The translations under genes were made by a program, and so were the position numbers. From contig NZ_JAERRK010000004.1 of assembly GCF_016741775.1 (NCBI RefSeq), positions 479,857-543,856 on the forward strand: a DNA stretch of 64,000 nt. The letters are read 5' to 3'. The notes below the pieces were generated by a model, which was given only the letters and a program-made list of their open reading frames with translations, did not search any database and had not been told where the DNA came from. Of this stretch, positions 51,637 through 62,951 are shown piece by piece (position 1 is the stretch's first letter; every line of letters begins with the position of its first letter). The stretch comes from Streptomyces actinomycinicus. Lineage in GTDB: Bacteria; Actinomycetota; Actinomycetes; Streptomycetales; Streptomycetaceae.

Positions 51637-52716
51637 ATGGACGCGACCGACGCGATCCCGGCCGTCCGGCTCGACGGCGTCTGCAAGCAGTTCGCCGGCT
51701 CCTACGCCGTCCACGACCTGGACCTCGACATCGAGGCCGGCCACTTCTTCTCGCTGCTGGGTCCCTCCGGCTGCGGCAAGACCACCTCGCTGCGCATGAT
51801 CGGCGGGTTCACCGACCCCACCGAGGGCTCGGTGCTGCTCGCCGGCGAGGACGTGACCGGGCTGCCGCCCGACAAGCGCAACGTCAACACCGTCTTCCAG
51901 AGCTACGCCCTGTTCGACCACCTGAGCATCGCCGACAACATCGCCTTCGGCCTCAAGCGCAAGGGCGTGGAGCGGACCGAGATCCGCCGGCGCGTCGGCG
52001 AGATGCTGGAACTGGTCCAGCTCGGCGGCCTCGCCGACCGTAAGCCCCGCACCCTCTCCGGCGGCCAGCGCCAGCGCGTCGCCCTGGCCCGCGCCCTCGT
52101 CAACCGCCCGGCCGTGCTCCTGCTCGACGAACCGCTGGCCGCCCTCGACCTGAAACTGCGCCGGCAGATGCAGGTGGAGCTGAAGCAGATCCAGCGCGAG
52201 GTCGGCATCACCTTCGTCTTCGTCACCCACGACCAGGACGAGGCACTCACCATGTCCGACCGGATCGCCGTGATGAACGCGGGCCGGGTCGAGCAGTGCG
52301 GCACGCCCGAGGACATCTACGAGCACCCGGCCAGCAACTTCGTCGCCTCCTTCATGGGCACCTCCAACCTGATGACGGGCACCTACCGCGACGGTGAGGT
52401 CGCCCTCGACCAGGGCCCCGCCCTGCCGGTCGGCCGGCGGACCGGCATCACGGACGGCACCGCCGTCAGCGTCTCGGTACGCCCCGAGAAGATCTGGCTG
52501 TCCGACTTCGAACCGGGGATGCCGGTGCTCAGCGGCGTGATCCGCGAGACCGTCTACAGCGGCCCGACCACCACCTACCTGATCGAGATCGCCCCCGGCG
52601 TGACGCTGTCGGTGCTGGAGCAGAACACGGCCCGCGCGCGCATGGAGGACCGCTGGAGCGGCGGCGAGACCGTCGAGTTCGGCTGGCGGCCCGAGCACTG
52701 CCTGGTCCTGGCCTGA
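51637..52716 (+). CDS. potA: polyamine-type ABC transporter ATPase, PotA-like
   Basis: The protein has 359 aa. Walker A is GPSGCGKTTSL; the ABC signature is LSGGQRQRVALARALVN; Walker B is VLLLDEPLAALD; the switch His is in VTHDQDEALTMSD. A C-terminal TOBE domain (VRPEKIWLSDF) is present as in PotA/FbpC. CGGAGAG precedes the ATG. It powers uptake through the two adjacent permeases. Confidence 0.94.
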   Translation: MDATDAIPAVRLDGVCKQFAGSYAVHDLDLDIEAGHFFSLLGPSGCGKTTSLRMIGGFTDPTEGSVLLAGEDVTGLPPDKRNVNTVFQSYALFDHLSIADNIAFGLKRKGVERTEIRRRVGEMLELVQLGGLADRKPRTLSGGQRQRVALARALVNRPAVLLLDEPLAALDLKLRRQMQVELKQIQREVGITFVFVTHDQDEALTMSDRIAVMNAGRVEQCGTPEDIYEHPASNFVASFMGTSNLMTGTYRDGEVALDQGPALPVGRRTGITDGTAVSVSVRPEKIWLSDFEPGMPVLSGVIRETVYSGPTTTYLIEIAPGVTLSVLEQNTARARMEDRWSGGETVEFGWRPEHCLVLA

Positions 52717-52744
52717 CCGCGCCCGATCGAGGAGAGCGAAGCTG

Positions 52745-54064
52745 ATGCATCACGACGTGATCGTGCTCGGCGCCGGACTGGCCGGGCTCGCCGCCGCCCG
52801 GGACCTGGCCGCCGCCGGCACCGACGTACTCGTCCTGGAGGCCCGGGACCGCGTCGGCGGCCGGGTCGAACAGACCCGCACACCGGACGGCCGTACCGTC
52901 CAGCTCGGCGGCGAGGTGGTGGGCCGCGGCCACACCGCCTACCTGCAACTCGCCGAGGAGCTGGGCCTGAAACTGGTCCCGAGCTACGTGGAGGAGCCGG
53001 GCCGCATCTCCCGCGCCACCCCGGAAGGGTGCTCGGCCGGCGACCCCCCGCACTGGTTCGGCCCCGGCGACGCGGCCGAACACCAGCGCCTCGGGGCCGA
53101 GTTCACCGCCCTGGCCGCCAGCGTCGACCCGGACGACCCCTGGTCGCACCCGGAGGCCGCCGCCCTGGACCGGCTGTCCGTCGCCGGCTGGCTGCGCTCC
53201 CGGCACGCCTCCCCCGCCGTCGTACGCCTGTGGGACATCGGCCAACTGGCCCTGGCCGGCGGCTCGTACGAGCGGATCTCGCTGCTGGCCGCGCTGCGCA
53301 AGAGCGCGGCGGTACCGGGTGCCGGCTCGGGCGACTACGACTACGAGGACTGGGAGGGCCTGCGGCTCGCCGAGGGCTCGGCGACCCTCGCCGAGGTGAT
53401 GGGCCGTGCGCTGGAGCCGCGCATCCGCCTGGGTTCGCCCGTCGCCGCCGTCGACGTACGGCCCGGCCGCTGCTCGGTGCGCCTGGCCACCGGTGAGGTC
53501 GTCACGGCGGCCGCCGTGGTCAGTGCGCTGCCCGTCGGGCCGCTGCGGTCGGTGTCCGTCACCGGCGTCAGCGAGGCCCGGATCGCCTCCCTGCACCGCC
53601 AGCGCCAGGCCCTCGCCGCCAAGTTCGCCGCCGTCTACGACCGTCCCTTCTGGCGTGCGGCCGGCCTGAACGGCCTGTCCGAGGCCGAGGGGGTGCTGGG
53701 CAGCACCTGGCCGCAGAGCGAGGGCGTCCTGTCCGCGCTGGTACCGCCCGAGCGCTACGGCGTGCTCCTGGGCACCCCGGCCCACCTGCGCACGCCCGAG
53801 CTGCTCGCCGAGATGGCGGCCGTGTTCGGCGACGAGGCCCACCGGCCGCTCGCCTGCCATCTGCGTCTGTGGGGCACCGACCCGTGGACCCAGGGCTACG
53901 TCACCCAGTGGCCGCCGGGCGAGGTGACGGCGGTCGGCCCGCTGCACGGCACCCACGAGCCCCCGTTCTACGTCTGCGGCTCCGACCAGTGGGTCGCCGG
54001 CTACATGGAAGGCGCCGTCCGCACCGGCCGCGCCGCCGCCGAGGAGGCCCTGCGCCGTGGCTGA
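52745..54064 (+). CDS. flavin-dependent monoamine oxidase family protein
   Basis: The protein has 439 aa. The FAD motif is VIVLGAGLAGLAAARDLAAAG with VLEARDRVGGR, the GG doublet of amine oxidases. FYVCGSDQWVAGYMEGAVRTG is the C-terminal FAD contact. No Cys is in the usual covalent-flavin position, so FAD is probably non-covalent. It oxidises an amine to an imine/aldehyde with H2O2 release. The ALDH gene overlaps its 3' end by eight bases, so the aldehyde made here is probably the ALDH substrate. Confidence 0.9.
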   Translation: MHHDVIVLGAGLAGLAAARDLAAAGTDVLVLEARDRVGGRVEQTRTPDGRTVQLGGEVVGRGHTAYLQLAEELGLKLVPSYVEEPGRISRATPEGCSAGDPPHWFGPGDAAEHQRLGAEFTALAASVDPDDPWSHPEAAALDRLSVAGWLRSRHASPAVVRLWDIGQLALAGGSYERISLLAALRKSAAVPGAGSGDYDYEDWEGLRLAEGSATLAEVMGRALEPRIRLGSPVAAVDVRPGRCSVRLATGEVVTAAAVVSALPVGPLRSVSVTGVSEARIASLHRQRQALAAKFAAVYDRPFWRAAGLNGLSEAEGVLGSTWPQSEGVLSALVPPERYGVLLGTPAHLRTPELLAEMAAVFGDEAHRPLACHLRLWGTDPWTQGYVTQWPPGEVTAVGPLHGTHEPPFYVCGSDQWVAGYMEGAVRTGRAAAEEALRRG

Positions 54065-55490
54065 CACCGCTCTCACGACGACCGTCCTGAACCACATCGG
54101 CGGCAAGGACGTACCGGCCGCCTCCGGCGCCACCCTGCCCCTGGTCGATCCGGCCACCGGCCGCGTCCACGGCACCGCACCGCTCTCCGGCGCCGAGGAC
54201 GTGGACGCGGCCCAGCGGGCCGCCGAGGACGCCTTCGCCCCCTGGTCGGCGACCACCCCGCAGCAACGCCAGTGCGCGCTGCTGCGGATCGCCGACGCGC
54301 TGGAGCGGAACGCCGGCGACCTGGCGGCCGCGGAGGTCACCGACACCGGCAAGCCACGCGCCCTGTTCCTGGCGGACGAACTGCCCGCGATCGCCGACGT
54401 CCTGCGGTACTTCGCCGGGGCCGCCCGCAGTCTGCCGGGCGCTGCCGCGGCCGAGTACACCCCGGGCCGCACCTCCCTGCTGCGCCGTGAACCGGTCGGT
54501 GTCTGCGCGCAGATCACGCCGTGGAACTATCCGCTGATGATGGCGGTGTGGAAGGTCGCCCCCGCGCTGGCCGCCGGCAACACCGTCGTGCTGAAGCCGT
54601 CCGACACCACACCCGCCTCCGCCGCGCTCCTGGCCCGGCTGGCCGCCGAGCACCTGCCGCCGGGCGTGCTGAACGTCGTGTGCGGCGACCGCGGCACCGG
54701 CCGCCTGCTGGTGGCCCACCCCGGGATCCGGCTGGTGGCCGTCACCGGAAGCGTCCGCGCCGGGCAGGAGATCGCCGCGGCGGCGGCAGCCGACCTCAAA
54801 CGGCTCCACCTCGAACTCGGCGGGAACGCGCCGGTGCTGGTCCACGAGGACGCGGACCTGGACGACGCGGTGGCGCAGTTGTCGTCCCTGGCCTTCTACA
54901 ACGCCGGCCAGGACTGCACCGCGGCCACCAGGATCCTGGTGCACCGGCGGATCCACGACACCTTCGTCGCCGCGTTCGCCGACCGGGCCGGGCGGCTGCG
55001 GCCGGGCTCCCCCGACGACCCGGACACCGACTTCGGCCCCCTGGCCCACGCCGCCCAACTGGCAGCCGTGCGCGGGATGCTGGACCGTCTGCCGGACCGC
55101 GCCGAGATCGTCACGGGTGGGGCCGCCGCGGACGGCCCCGGTTTCTTCCACCGGGCCACCGTCGTCGCCGGGGTGCGACAGGAGGACGAGATCGTGCGCA
55201 GCGAGGTGTTCGGGCCGGTCGTCACCGTCCAGCCCTTCGCCGACGAGGCCGAGGCGCTGCGCCTGGCGAACGGCGTTCCCCAGGGGCTCGCCGCGAGCGT
55301 CTGGACCCGGGACCACGACCGGGCGATGCGCGCCAGCCGGGCGCTGCACACCGGCATCGTCTGGGTCAACACCCACGGCACCACGGTGTCGGAGATGCCG
55401 CACGGGGGCGTACGGCACTCCGGTTACGGCAGCGACCTCTCGCTCACCGGCCTGCTCGACTACACCCAGGTCAAGCACGTCATGCTGTGA
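54057..55490 (+). CDS. aldehyde dehydrogenase (gamma-aminobutyraldehyde/betaine-aldehyde type)
   Basis: The protein has 477 aa. The general base is Glu253 (LELGGNAP) and the nucleophile Cys287 ([11 protein letters not shown]). GQDC rather than GQVC, with [23 protein letters not shown], is characteristic of the aminoaldehyde/gamma-aminobutyraldehyde branch. It oxidises an aldehyde to an acid with NAD+. The GTG start lies within the amine oxidase end (overlap GTGGCTGA). It completes transport-oxidation-oxidation in one operon. Confidence 0.92.
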   Translation: MADTALTTTVLNHIGGKDVPAASGATLPLVDPATGRVHGTAPLSGAEDVDAAQRAAEDAFAPWSATTPQQRQCALLRIADALERNAGDLAAAEVTDTGKPRALFLADELPAIADVLRYFAGAARSLPGAAAAEYTPGRTSLLRREPVGVCAQITPWNYPLMMAVWKVAPALAAGNTVVLKPSDTTPASAALLARLAAEHLPPGVLNVVCGDRGTGRLLVAHPGIRLVAVTGSVRAGQEIAAAAAADLKRLHLELGGNAPVLVHEDADLDDAVAQLSSLAFYNAGQDCTAATRILVHRRIHDTFVAAFADRAGRLRPGSPDDPDTDFGPLAHAAQLAAVRGMLDRLPDRAEIVTGGAAADGPGFFHRATVVAGVRQEDEIVRSEVFGPVVTVQPFADEAEALRLANGVPQGLAASVWTRDHDRAMRASRALHTGIVWVNTHGTTVSEMPHGGVRHSGYGSDLSLTGLLDYTQVKHVML

Positions 55491-55518
55491 CCGGTCCGGA
55501 GCGCTGTGTTCCAGGGTC

Positions 55519-55524
55519 TATCGT
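55519..55524 (+). promoter_or_regulatory. -10 box for leaderless hemC
   Basis: TATCGT followed by six bases (GTCCCC) and the ATG. No Shine-Dalgarno precedes the start. Confidence 0.5.
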
Positions 55525-55530
55525 GTCCCC

Positions 55531-56466
55531 ATGTCTGTGCCGGAACTGATCCGAATCGTCTCCCGCGACTCGCCCATGGCGTTGGCCCAGGTCGAGCGGG
55601 TCCGCACCGAGTTGGCCGTACTGCACCCGGGTGTGCGCACCGAGGTCGTGCCGGTGAAGACGACCGGTGACAAGTGGATGGGTGATCTGTCCGCGGTCGA
55701 GGGCAAGGGGGCGTTCACCAAGGAGGTGGACGCGGCCCTGCTGGCCGGCGAGGCGGACCTCGCGGTGCACTGCGTCAAGGACGTGCCCGCCGACCGTCCG
55801 CTGCCCGCCGGGACGGTGTTCGCCGCGTTCCTGAAGCGGGACGACATCCGGGACGCACTGGTGCACCCGGGCGGGCTGACCCTGGACGAGCTGCCGGCCG
55901 GCACCCGGATCGGCACCTCGTCGGTACGCCGGGTCGCCCAGCTGGCGGCCACGCATCCACAGCTGGAGTGCGTGCCGTTCCGCGGCAACGCCAACCGCAG
56001 GCTGGAGAAGCTGGCCGCCGGGGAGGCGGACGCGCTGCTGCTGGCGGTGTCGGGTCTGGAGCGGATCGGCCGGACGGACGTGATCAGCGAGGTGCTGTCG
56101 GCCGAGACGATGATGCCGCCGATCGGCGCGGGCATCCTGGCCCTGCAGTGCCGGGAGGGCGACACCGGGCTGATCGACGCCGTGAGCGGGCTCGGTGACA
56201 CGGCCACCCACCGGGAGGCGACGGCCGAGCGGATGTTCCTGCACGTGCTGCAGGGGCACTGCAACAGCCCCATCGCCGGGTACGCGCGCGTGGACCGCAG
56301 CGGGGAACTGTCCCTGCGGGCCTGTGTGTTCACCCCGGACGGCAAGACCCGGCTGAACGCCCACGAGTGGGCGGGCCCGCTCGACCCGGCCACGCTCGGG
56401 ACCTCGGTCGCGGTGGCCCTGCTCCGGCAGGGCGCGCGGGAGATCATCGACGGCATCCCGCACTGA
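55531..56466 (+). CDS. hemC: hydroxymethylbilane synthase (porphobilinogen deaminase) paralogue
   Basis: The protein has 311 aa and joins four porphobilinogens into hydroxymethylbilane. Motifs present are [17 protein letters not shown] (starts [12 protein letters not shown]), [28 protein letters not shown] (DHxxKD-like Asp), TSSVRR and [12 protein letters not shown]. The cofactor Cys244 is in [12 protein letters not shown], with His where most have Gly/Ser/Ala. It stands alone without hemA, hemB or hemD, so it may be the second copy of hemC found in several Streptomyces genomes. Confidence 0.9.
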   Translation: MSVPELIRIVSRDSPMALAQVERVRTELAVLHPGVRTEVVPVKTTGDKWMGDLSAVEGKGAFTKEVDAALLAGEADLAVHCVKDVPADRPLPAGTVFAAFLKRDDIRDALVHPGGLTLDELPAGTRIGTSSVRRVAQLAATHPQLECVPFRGNANRRLEKLAAGEADALLLAVSGLERIGRTDVISEVLSAETMMPPIGAGILALQCREGDTGLIDAVSGLGDTATHREATAERMFLHVLQGHCNSPIAGYARVDRSGELSLRACVFTPDGKTRLNAHEWAGPLDPATLGTSVAVALLRQGAREIIDGIPH

Positions 56467-56588
56467 GCGGGCACGGCACCCCGCGCTGTGTCCCGTACGG
56501 CACCCCGCCGGCCCCGTACGGCGTCGGCCACTGAGCGCGGTTCGGCGTCCGGCCCCGGCCCACGCGCGGTGGGCCTGCGCTGTCCGGC

Positions 56589-57113
56589 TCAGGCGGTGCC
56601 CGGCTCCGTCTGGTCCCGCAGGAAGGCGCTGACCTGGTGGGCCACGCCGCCCTGCCCGGTGCCCGCGGGCGCCGCCGTGGCGGTCGACTCCAGGACGCCG
56701 ATGCCGCCCGCCCACAGCCGGCGGTCGGCCCACTCCTCGTCCACCCGCAGCTGCACCTGCACGTCCACGTGCGTCAGGGCGGCCTCGGGTGCGGCGGCGT
56801 AGAGCACGGCGGTGGCCCGGCGCAGCGGGTAGACGTCGAAGCCCTCGATGAACTGCGAGTTGCGCCAGTCGATGAAGGCGCCCTCGCCGTCCGGGCCGAC
56901 CCGGACGTCGAGCTGGCCGTCCTCCAGGTGGATGCCGTAGTGCCGCGCGCCGCGGTTCTCGACGGTCACCCGGACACTGAAGTACGTCAGACCGGCGGCG
57001 GCGTCGTCCCGGCCGCGCGGCGGCTCGGCCGCCTCCAGGCGGTGGACGCGGACCCGCAGACCGGCATGCTCTTCGTACTCCTGCCAGTCACCGACCACGT
57101 TCGGCTCGTACAC
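56589..57113 (-). CDS. hypothetical protein, 174 aa
   Basis: No family recognised. The sequence alternates strands and turns (LTYFSVRVTVENRGARHYGIHLEDGQLDVRV, LTHVDVQVQLRVDEEW), so an immunoglobulin-like beta sandwich is plausible. GAGGGGCACT precedes the GTG. It is divergent from the sigma gene and convergent with hemC. Confidence 0.75.
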   Translation of the reverse strand: MYEPNVVGDWQEYEEHAGLRVRVHRLEAAEPPRGRDDAAAGLTYFSVRVTVENRGARHYGIHLEDGQLDVRVGPDGEGAFIDWRNSQFIEGFDVYPLRRATAVLYAAAPEAALTHVDVQVQLRVDEEWADRRLWAGGIGVLESTATAAPAGTGQGGVAHQVSAFLRDQTEPGTA

Positions 57114-57537
57114 AGTGCCCCTCTCGACCTTCGAGAGCTGCTGTCTATCTGTGTGCCGAGTGCACTGTCAAATGAGCAGAATGCGCTGTGGCCAGGGGAT
57201 TCGCCCGCTTTGATCGGCGATCAAAGCGCTGCCCAGGAAGAATCCGTTCACGGCGCGTTCCGGACCGGTACGCGCGCGTGCCGCACATCACGTCCCGGCA
57301 CAAGATCAGCGGGCCGTGTCACCGATGGGGGTCACCGGCTCCGGGAAAGATCAGGAAGGCGACCTGTTTGTACTGATTTGTTTTGAGATGTCCATCAGAG
57401 GGAAAGAGCAGAGATGTGCTTCGGACAGGAGGCACGTCCGTGGGACCGGCACTGCCGGAAGCCCCGGTGTCCATTCATGGTCCGAGCGCACCTCCCACGG
57501 TGTCTGTCCATCCAGCACCTGCTGAGAGAGGTGCGCC
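57114..57537. other. regulatory region between unknown gene and sigma factor gene
   Basis: About 420 bp with relatively AT-rich stretches, for example GTTTGTACTGATTTGTTTTG near 57366. It contains the 23-bp palindrome at 57206. No SigB-type GNNTN14-16GGGTAY promoter was found. No RNA gene was recognised. Confidence 0.4.
57206..57228. promoter_or_regulatory. palindromic operator-like site
   Basis: CGCTTTGATC-GGC-GATCAAAGCG: perfect 10-bp arms around a 3-bp centre, between the divergent unknown and sigma genes. Unlike a terminator, it has AT-containing arms and no T-tract. A regulator-binding site is likely. Confidence 0.6.
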
Positions 57538-58329
57538 ATGCCTGTCAGCGGCAGCACCAAGCCCCACCCTCACGACGACGCCCCGGACACGGGTGAGTCA
57601 TTCGAGCGGCTGGCGAAGCTGCCCGACGGTCCCGAGCGCCAGGCGCTCAGGGACGATCTGGTCCGGCTCTGGCTGCCCATGGCCGAGCGGATCGCCGTAC
57701 GCTTCCGCGGCCGTGGCGAAGCCCTGGAGGACCTGTACCAGGTCGCGGCGCTGGGCCTGGTCAAGGCCGTCGACCACTACGACCCGTCCCGGGGCCGCGC
57801 GTTCGAGGCGTACGCGGTCCCCACCATCACCGGCGAGATCAAGCGCCACTTCCGCGACCACATGTGGACCCTGCACGTCCCCCGCCGGGTGCAGGACCTG
57901 CGCAACCGGGTCCGCTCCGCCACGAAGGAACTGGCACAGACCACCTCGGGCCGGGCACCCACCGTGGCCGAGATCGCCGCGTACACCCGGCTCTCCGAGG
58001 ACGAGGTGCGCACCGGCATGGAGGCACTGGAGTGCTTCTCCGCCCTCTCACTGGACGCCGAGGTGGCCGGCACGGACGGCTACGCCCTCGGTGACTCCCT
58101 CGGCAGCCCGGACCCGGGTTACGACCTGGTGGTCGACCGGGTCGCGGTCACGCCCTGCCTCGCGGCGCTGCCCGAGCGCGAACGCACCATCCTCTATCTG
58201 CGGTTCTTCCGGGGCATGACACAGAGCAGGATCGCCGAGCAGCTCGGCATCTCGCAGATGCACGTGTCGCGGCTGCTCAGCGGCTGCTTCGACCGGCTGC
58301 GCGAGGAACTGCTGGCGGAGGCCCGCTGA
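57538..58329 (+). CDS. SigB/SigF-family RNA polymerase sigma factor
   Basis: The protein has 263 aa, with sigma regions 2 (LEDLYQVAALGLVKAVDHYDPSRGRAFEAYAVPTITGEIKRHFRD, written here from DLYQVA to the conserved TITGEIKRHF), 3 (ELAQTTSGRAPTVAEIAAY) and 4 (LPERERTILYLRFFRGMTQSRIAEQLGISQMHVSRLL). This is the general stress or sporulation sigma family, controlled by anti-sigma and anti-anti-sigma partners. None is adjacent, but SpoIIE phosphatases at 5.4 and 26 kb could feed such circuits. GAGAGAGGTG precedes the ATG. Confidence 0.93.
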   Translation: MPVSGSTKPHPHDDAPDTGESFERLAKLPDGPERQALRDDLVRLWLPMAERIAVRFRGRGEALEDLYQVAALGLVKAVDHYDPSRGRAFEAYAVPTITGEIKRHFRDHMWTLHVPRRVQDLRNRVRSATKELAQTTSGRAPTVAEIAAYTRLSEDEVRTGMEALECFSALSLDAEVAGTDGYALGDSLGSPDPGYDLVVDRVAVTPCLAALPERERTILYLRFFRGMTQSRIAEQLGISQMHVSRLLSGCFDRLREELLAEAR

Positions 58330-58420
58330 CCGCGCCTCCCCGGGACCGGTACGGACCGGCAGACCCCTACGGCCACGTCTCCCCCGGCGCCGCCGTCGCG
58401 GCCCCTCGCGGCCCGCCGGT

Positions 58421-58735
58421 CTACGGTTCCTCGGCCCCCGGCACCTGGGCCGGCCCGTAGCGGTCCAGGGTGGCCTCCAGCTCGGCGCGCAGGTCCGCCG
58501 GGATGTCACCGCGCCGGCCCCAGATCAGGATCAGCTCCGCGACGTTGCGCACCTTGATGTTGGTGTGCTGCGAGACCTCCCGCAGGACCTGCCAGCCCTC
58601 GTCCGGGGTGACCCGGCCCAGGGCGACGATCATGCCGATCGCCTGATCGACCACCGCGTGCGAGGTCACGGCCTCTTTCAACTGGTCGACCTGCGCCTCG
58701 AGCTCGGCGACGCGGTCCGGCTCACTGTCTCCCAT
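58421..58735 (-). CDS. ANTAR domain protein
   Basis: The protein has 104 aa. The C-terminal three-helix ANTAR domain is evident (QLKEAVTSHAVVDQAIGMIVALGRV, EGWQVLREVSQHTNIKVRNVAELIL), including the conserved A-x-G-x-I-M-like helix. ANTAR proteins bind dual-hairpin RNA and prevent transcription termination; no GAF or receiver domain is fused. GGAGGG lies directly before the ATG, closer than usual, so start or expression is uncertain. A hairpin lies upstream. Confidence 0.85.
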   Translation of the reverse strand: MGDSEPDRVAELEAQVDQLKEAVTSHAVVDQAIGMIVALGRVTPDEGWQVLREVSQHTNIKVRNVAELILIWGRRGDIPADLRAELEATLDRYGPAQVPGAEEP

Positions 58736-58743
58736 CCCTCCAT

Positions 58744-58771
58744 GGTGGCAGGGGGCTGGACCCCTGCCACC
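58744..58771. other. hairpin in divergent region between ANTAR and VOC genes
   Basis: Perfect 11-bp stem, GGTGGCAGGGG with CCCCTGCCACC, and 6-nt loop GCTGGA on the plus strand (TCCAGC on the minus strand). Near the ANTAR start, so it may fold in that mRNA leader. The loop does not fit the usual A-x-x-G ANTAR-target loop. Confidence 0.6.
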
Positions 58772-58862
58772 CGGGGTACTCGACAGGCACCCCACCCCCT
58801 TCCGGTTGGACACTGGTGCCAGACCGGTGGCCGCCCGGCCCCGAGAGCAGGACGCGACCGCA

Positions 58863-59672
58863 ATGAGCAACGACACCCCCGCCGGCGGCGGACCTCGCAG
58901 GAAGCCCGTCATGTCCACCCACTCCGTCTTCGGCGCGCCGTGCTGGGTGAGTCTCACCAGCCGCGATCTCCAGGCCACCCAGGACTTCTACGCGGCCGTC
59001 CTCGGCTGGCGCTGGCGCGGCGCCAAGCTGGGCGAGCACTTCCGCATCGCCCTGGCGAACGGGGTGCCGGTGGCCGGGATCGCCGCGGTGGCGTCCATGT
59101 GGCAGATGGCGGTGGCCTGGACGCCGTACTTCGCCGTGCCGGACGCGGACGTGGCCGTGGCCCGGGCCCGGGAGCGCGGCGGTACGGCGGCGGTCGGCCC
59201 GCTGTCCTTCCCGCCCGGCCGGGCGGCGCTGCTCGCGGACCGGGACGGGGCGACGTTCGGGATCTGGCAGGGCGAGCTGGTGTCCAACTGGGAGGCGTGG
59301 CGGCAGGCGGCGCCGACGTTCGTCCGGCTGCACACCCGGGACGCCTTCGACGCCGCGATCTTCTACGGCGAGATCCTGGGCTGGGCGTCCGGGCAGCCGG
59401 GGTGCTGCGAGGTCGAGTACGAGGGTGGCGAGGTGGTGCTGCGCAGTCGCGGTGACGTGGTGGCGCGGATCGACTCGGGCGCGGTGGAGGCGGCTCCCGA
59501 CCCCTCGGTACGGCCGCACTGGCAGATCCACTTCGCGGTGGCCGACGTGACGGACTGTGCGCGGGCGGCGGAGAAGCACGGGGGCAGCGTGCTGAGCGAG
59601 GGGGAGACCGAGGCGATCTTGCGGGATGCGGACGGGGCGCAGTTCACCGTGACGTCGCGCTCCGCTCGGTGA
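58863..59672 (+). CDS. VOC (glyoxalase/bleomycin-resistance) family protein, two-domain
   Basis: The protein has 269 aa. Two betaalphabetabetabeta modules, each about 115 aa: FGAPCWVSLTSRDLQATQDFYAAVLGW and then FVRLHTRDAFDAAIFYGEILGW. ADRDGATFGIWQ and RDADGAQFTV are the module endings that hold metal-binding Glu-like residues; these are not fully conserved, so catalytic activity is uncertain. ACGCGACCGCA precedes the ATG, no strong ribosome-binding site. Confidence 0.88.
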   Translation: MSNDTPAGGGPRRKPVMSTHSVFGAPCWVSLTSRDLQATQDFYAAVLGWRWRGAKLGEHFRIALANGVPVAGIAAVASMWQMAVAWTPYFAVPDADVAVARARERGGTAAVGPLSFPPGRAALLADRDGATFGIWQGELVSNWEAWRQAAPTFVRLHTRDAFDAAIFYGEILGWASGQPGCCEVEYEGGEVVLRSRGDVVARIDSGAVEAAPDPSVRPHWQIHFAVADVTDCARAAEKHGGSVLSEGETEAILRDADGAQFTVTSRSAR

Positions 59673-59726
59673 GCCGACGGGGGTGTGCCGACCGGCGGGG
59701 GTGTGCTAGCCGACGGGGGTGTGCCC
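59673..59726. repeat. short GCCGACGGGGGTGTG repeats
   Basis: Three copies of a GCCGACGGGGGTGTG-like word at 59672, 59687 (variant) and 59708, leading into the larger repeat array. Confidence 0.5.
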
Positions 59727-59993
59727 GCCGTGCATGGCCGCGGGTCCGTTGTGGCCTGTCGCGCAGTTCCCCGCGCCCCCTGAGGGGTGGGACCGCCGTG
59801 CACGGCCGCGGGTCCGTGGTGGCTTGTCGCGCAGTTCCCCGCGCCCCTGAGGGGTGGGACCGCCGTGCACGGCCGCGGGTCCGATGTGGCCTGTCGCGCA
59901 GTTCCCCGCGCCCCTGGGGGTGTGCCCGCCGTGCAGGGCCCGCCGGGCCGTCGTGGCTTGTCGCGCGGGTCCCCGCGCTGCCTGGGGGTGGGG
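59727..59993. repeat. 66-68-bp tandem repeats with TTCCCCGCGCCCC core, four copies
   Basis: Units begin GCCGTGCA at 59727, 59795, 59862 and 59928 and contain TGTCGCGCAGTTCCCCGCGC, a sequence word common in Streptomyces intergenic regions. The first three are about 90% alike; the fourth is diverged. They lie between the convergent VOC and glgX genes. Confidence 0.85.
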
Positions 59994-62134
<2,141 letters not shown>

Positions 62135-62138
<4 letters not shown>

Positions 62139-62647
62139 CGGCTGCCCTCCAGGGCTTCGTCCCCGGCGGGCACCGGCGCCGTCAGCACAGCGACCCGTTC
62201 CTCCCGTGGCACCCTCAGGCCCGTGCTCAGCGTGGGCTCGGGAGCGGTGGGCACCAGCGGGACGCGCTCGCCGGCGCGGGCGCGCTGCGAGAACCAGATG
62301 ATCTTGCTGCCGGTGTCGGAGGCGCAGCAGCCCCAGCCGTCGCTCATGGCCGCGATGTCCGCCAGGCAGGACCGCAGGTCCTGGTCCGGGCGCAGATCCG
62401 GGTCGTCGTCGCCGAAGGCGGTGATGAGGTGCTGGCCGTTCCACCACATCTCGATCGAGGTGTGCTTGTCCGTCGCGTGCTCGTCGATCGCCCGCAACAG
62501 CAGCTCCGCGCCGCGGCAGACGGGGTCCGCGAGGTTCTCGAGGTCCCAGTAGCGGAGATGGGCGGCCAGGATGCGGCTGACCTGTCCCACCCGTTCCGGG
62601 CTGACTTCCACGTCCAGGTGGTAGTAGCAGGGCACTGCGGTCTTCAT
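62135..62647 (-). CDS. ATP-binding protein (HATPase-like, coupled to glgX)
   Basis: The protein has 170 aa. [21 protein letters not shown] has an N-box-like pattern, and [19 protein letters not shown] resembles the G-box of anti-sigma/SpoIIAB-type ATPase folds in Streptomyces. ATP binding is likely but the partner is unknown. GAGGAGCAAG precedes the ATG. Its stop overlaps the glgX start (GTGA), suggesting regulation of glycogen debranching together. Confidence 0.7.
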
Positions 62648-62951
62648 CGTCGCTTGCTCCTCACCGGCGAAGCTCTCGCTCCCCTCGCCCCTTCCGGGAG
62701 GGATCCCGGACACATAGCGTGAGCGCAGATCGCTTCAGAGTCACCTCCACGGTGACGGCACTAGGCCATTCGTGCAACACGAGCACCCGGCTCCCCGCAA
62801 TGGTTGAAGATCCAACAAGACGCTGTGTCGTCGCGCGTGCACCATAAGTGAAAGCCTCGATCGCCGTAACGGTGCCGCGCCCTCCCCTGCGCGGACACCA
62901 CCCGACCGTCGGGAACGCGCCCAGTCGAGAGCGTGGAAGGTGAAGAGGGCC
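62648..62951. other. divergent promoter region, ATP-binding gene / DUF5133-like gene
   Basis: About 300 bp, moderately AT-rich around 62810-62850. No convincing promoter boxes or repeats were seen. Confidence 0.35.

Noticed and set aside
58744..58771. Canonical ANTAR-target dual hairpin
   Set aside because: Only one hairpin is seen and its hexaloop lacks the conserved A1 and G4.
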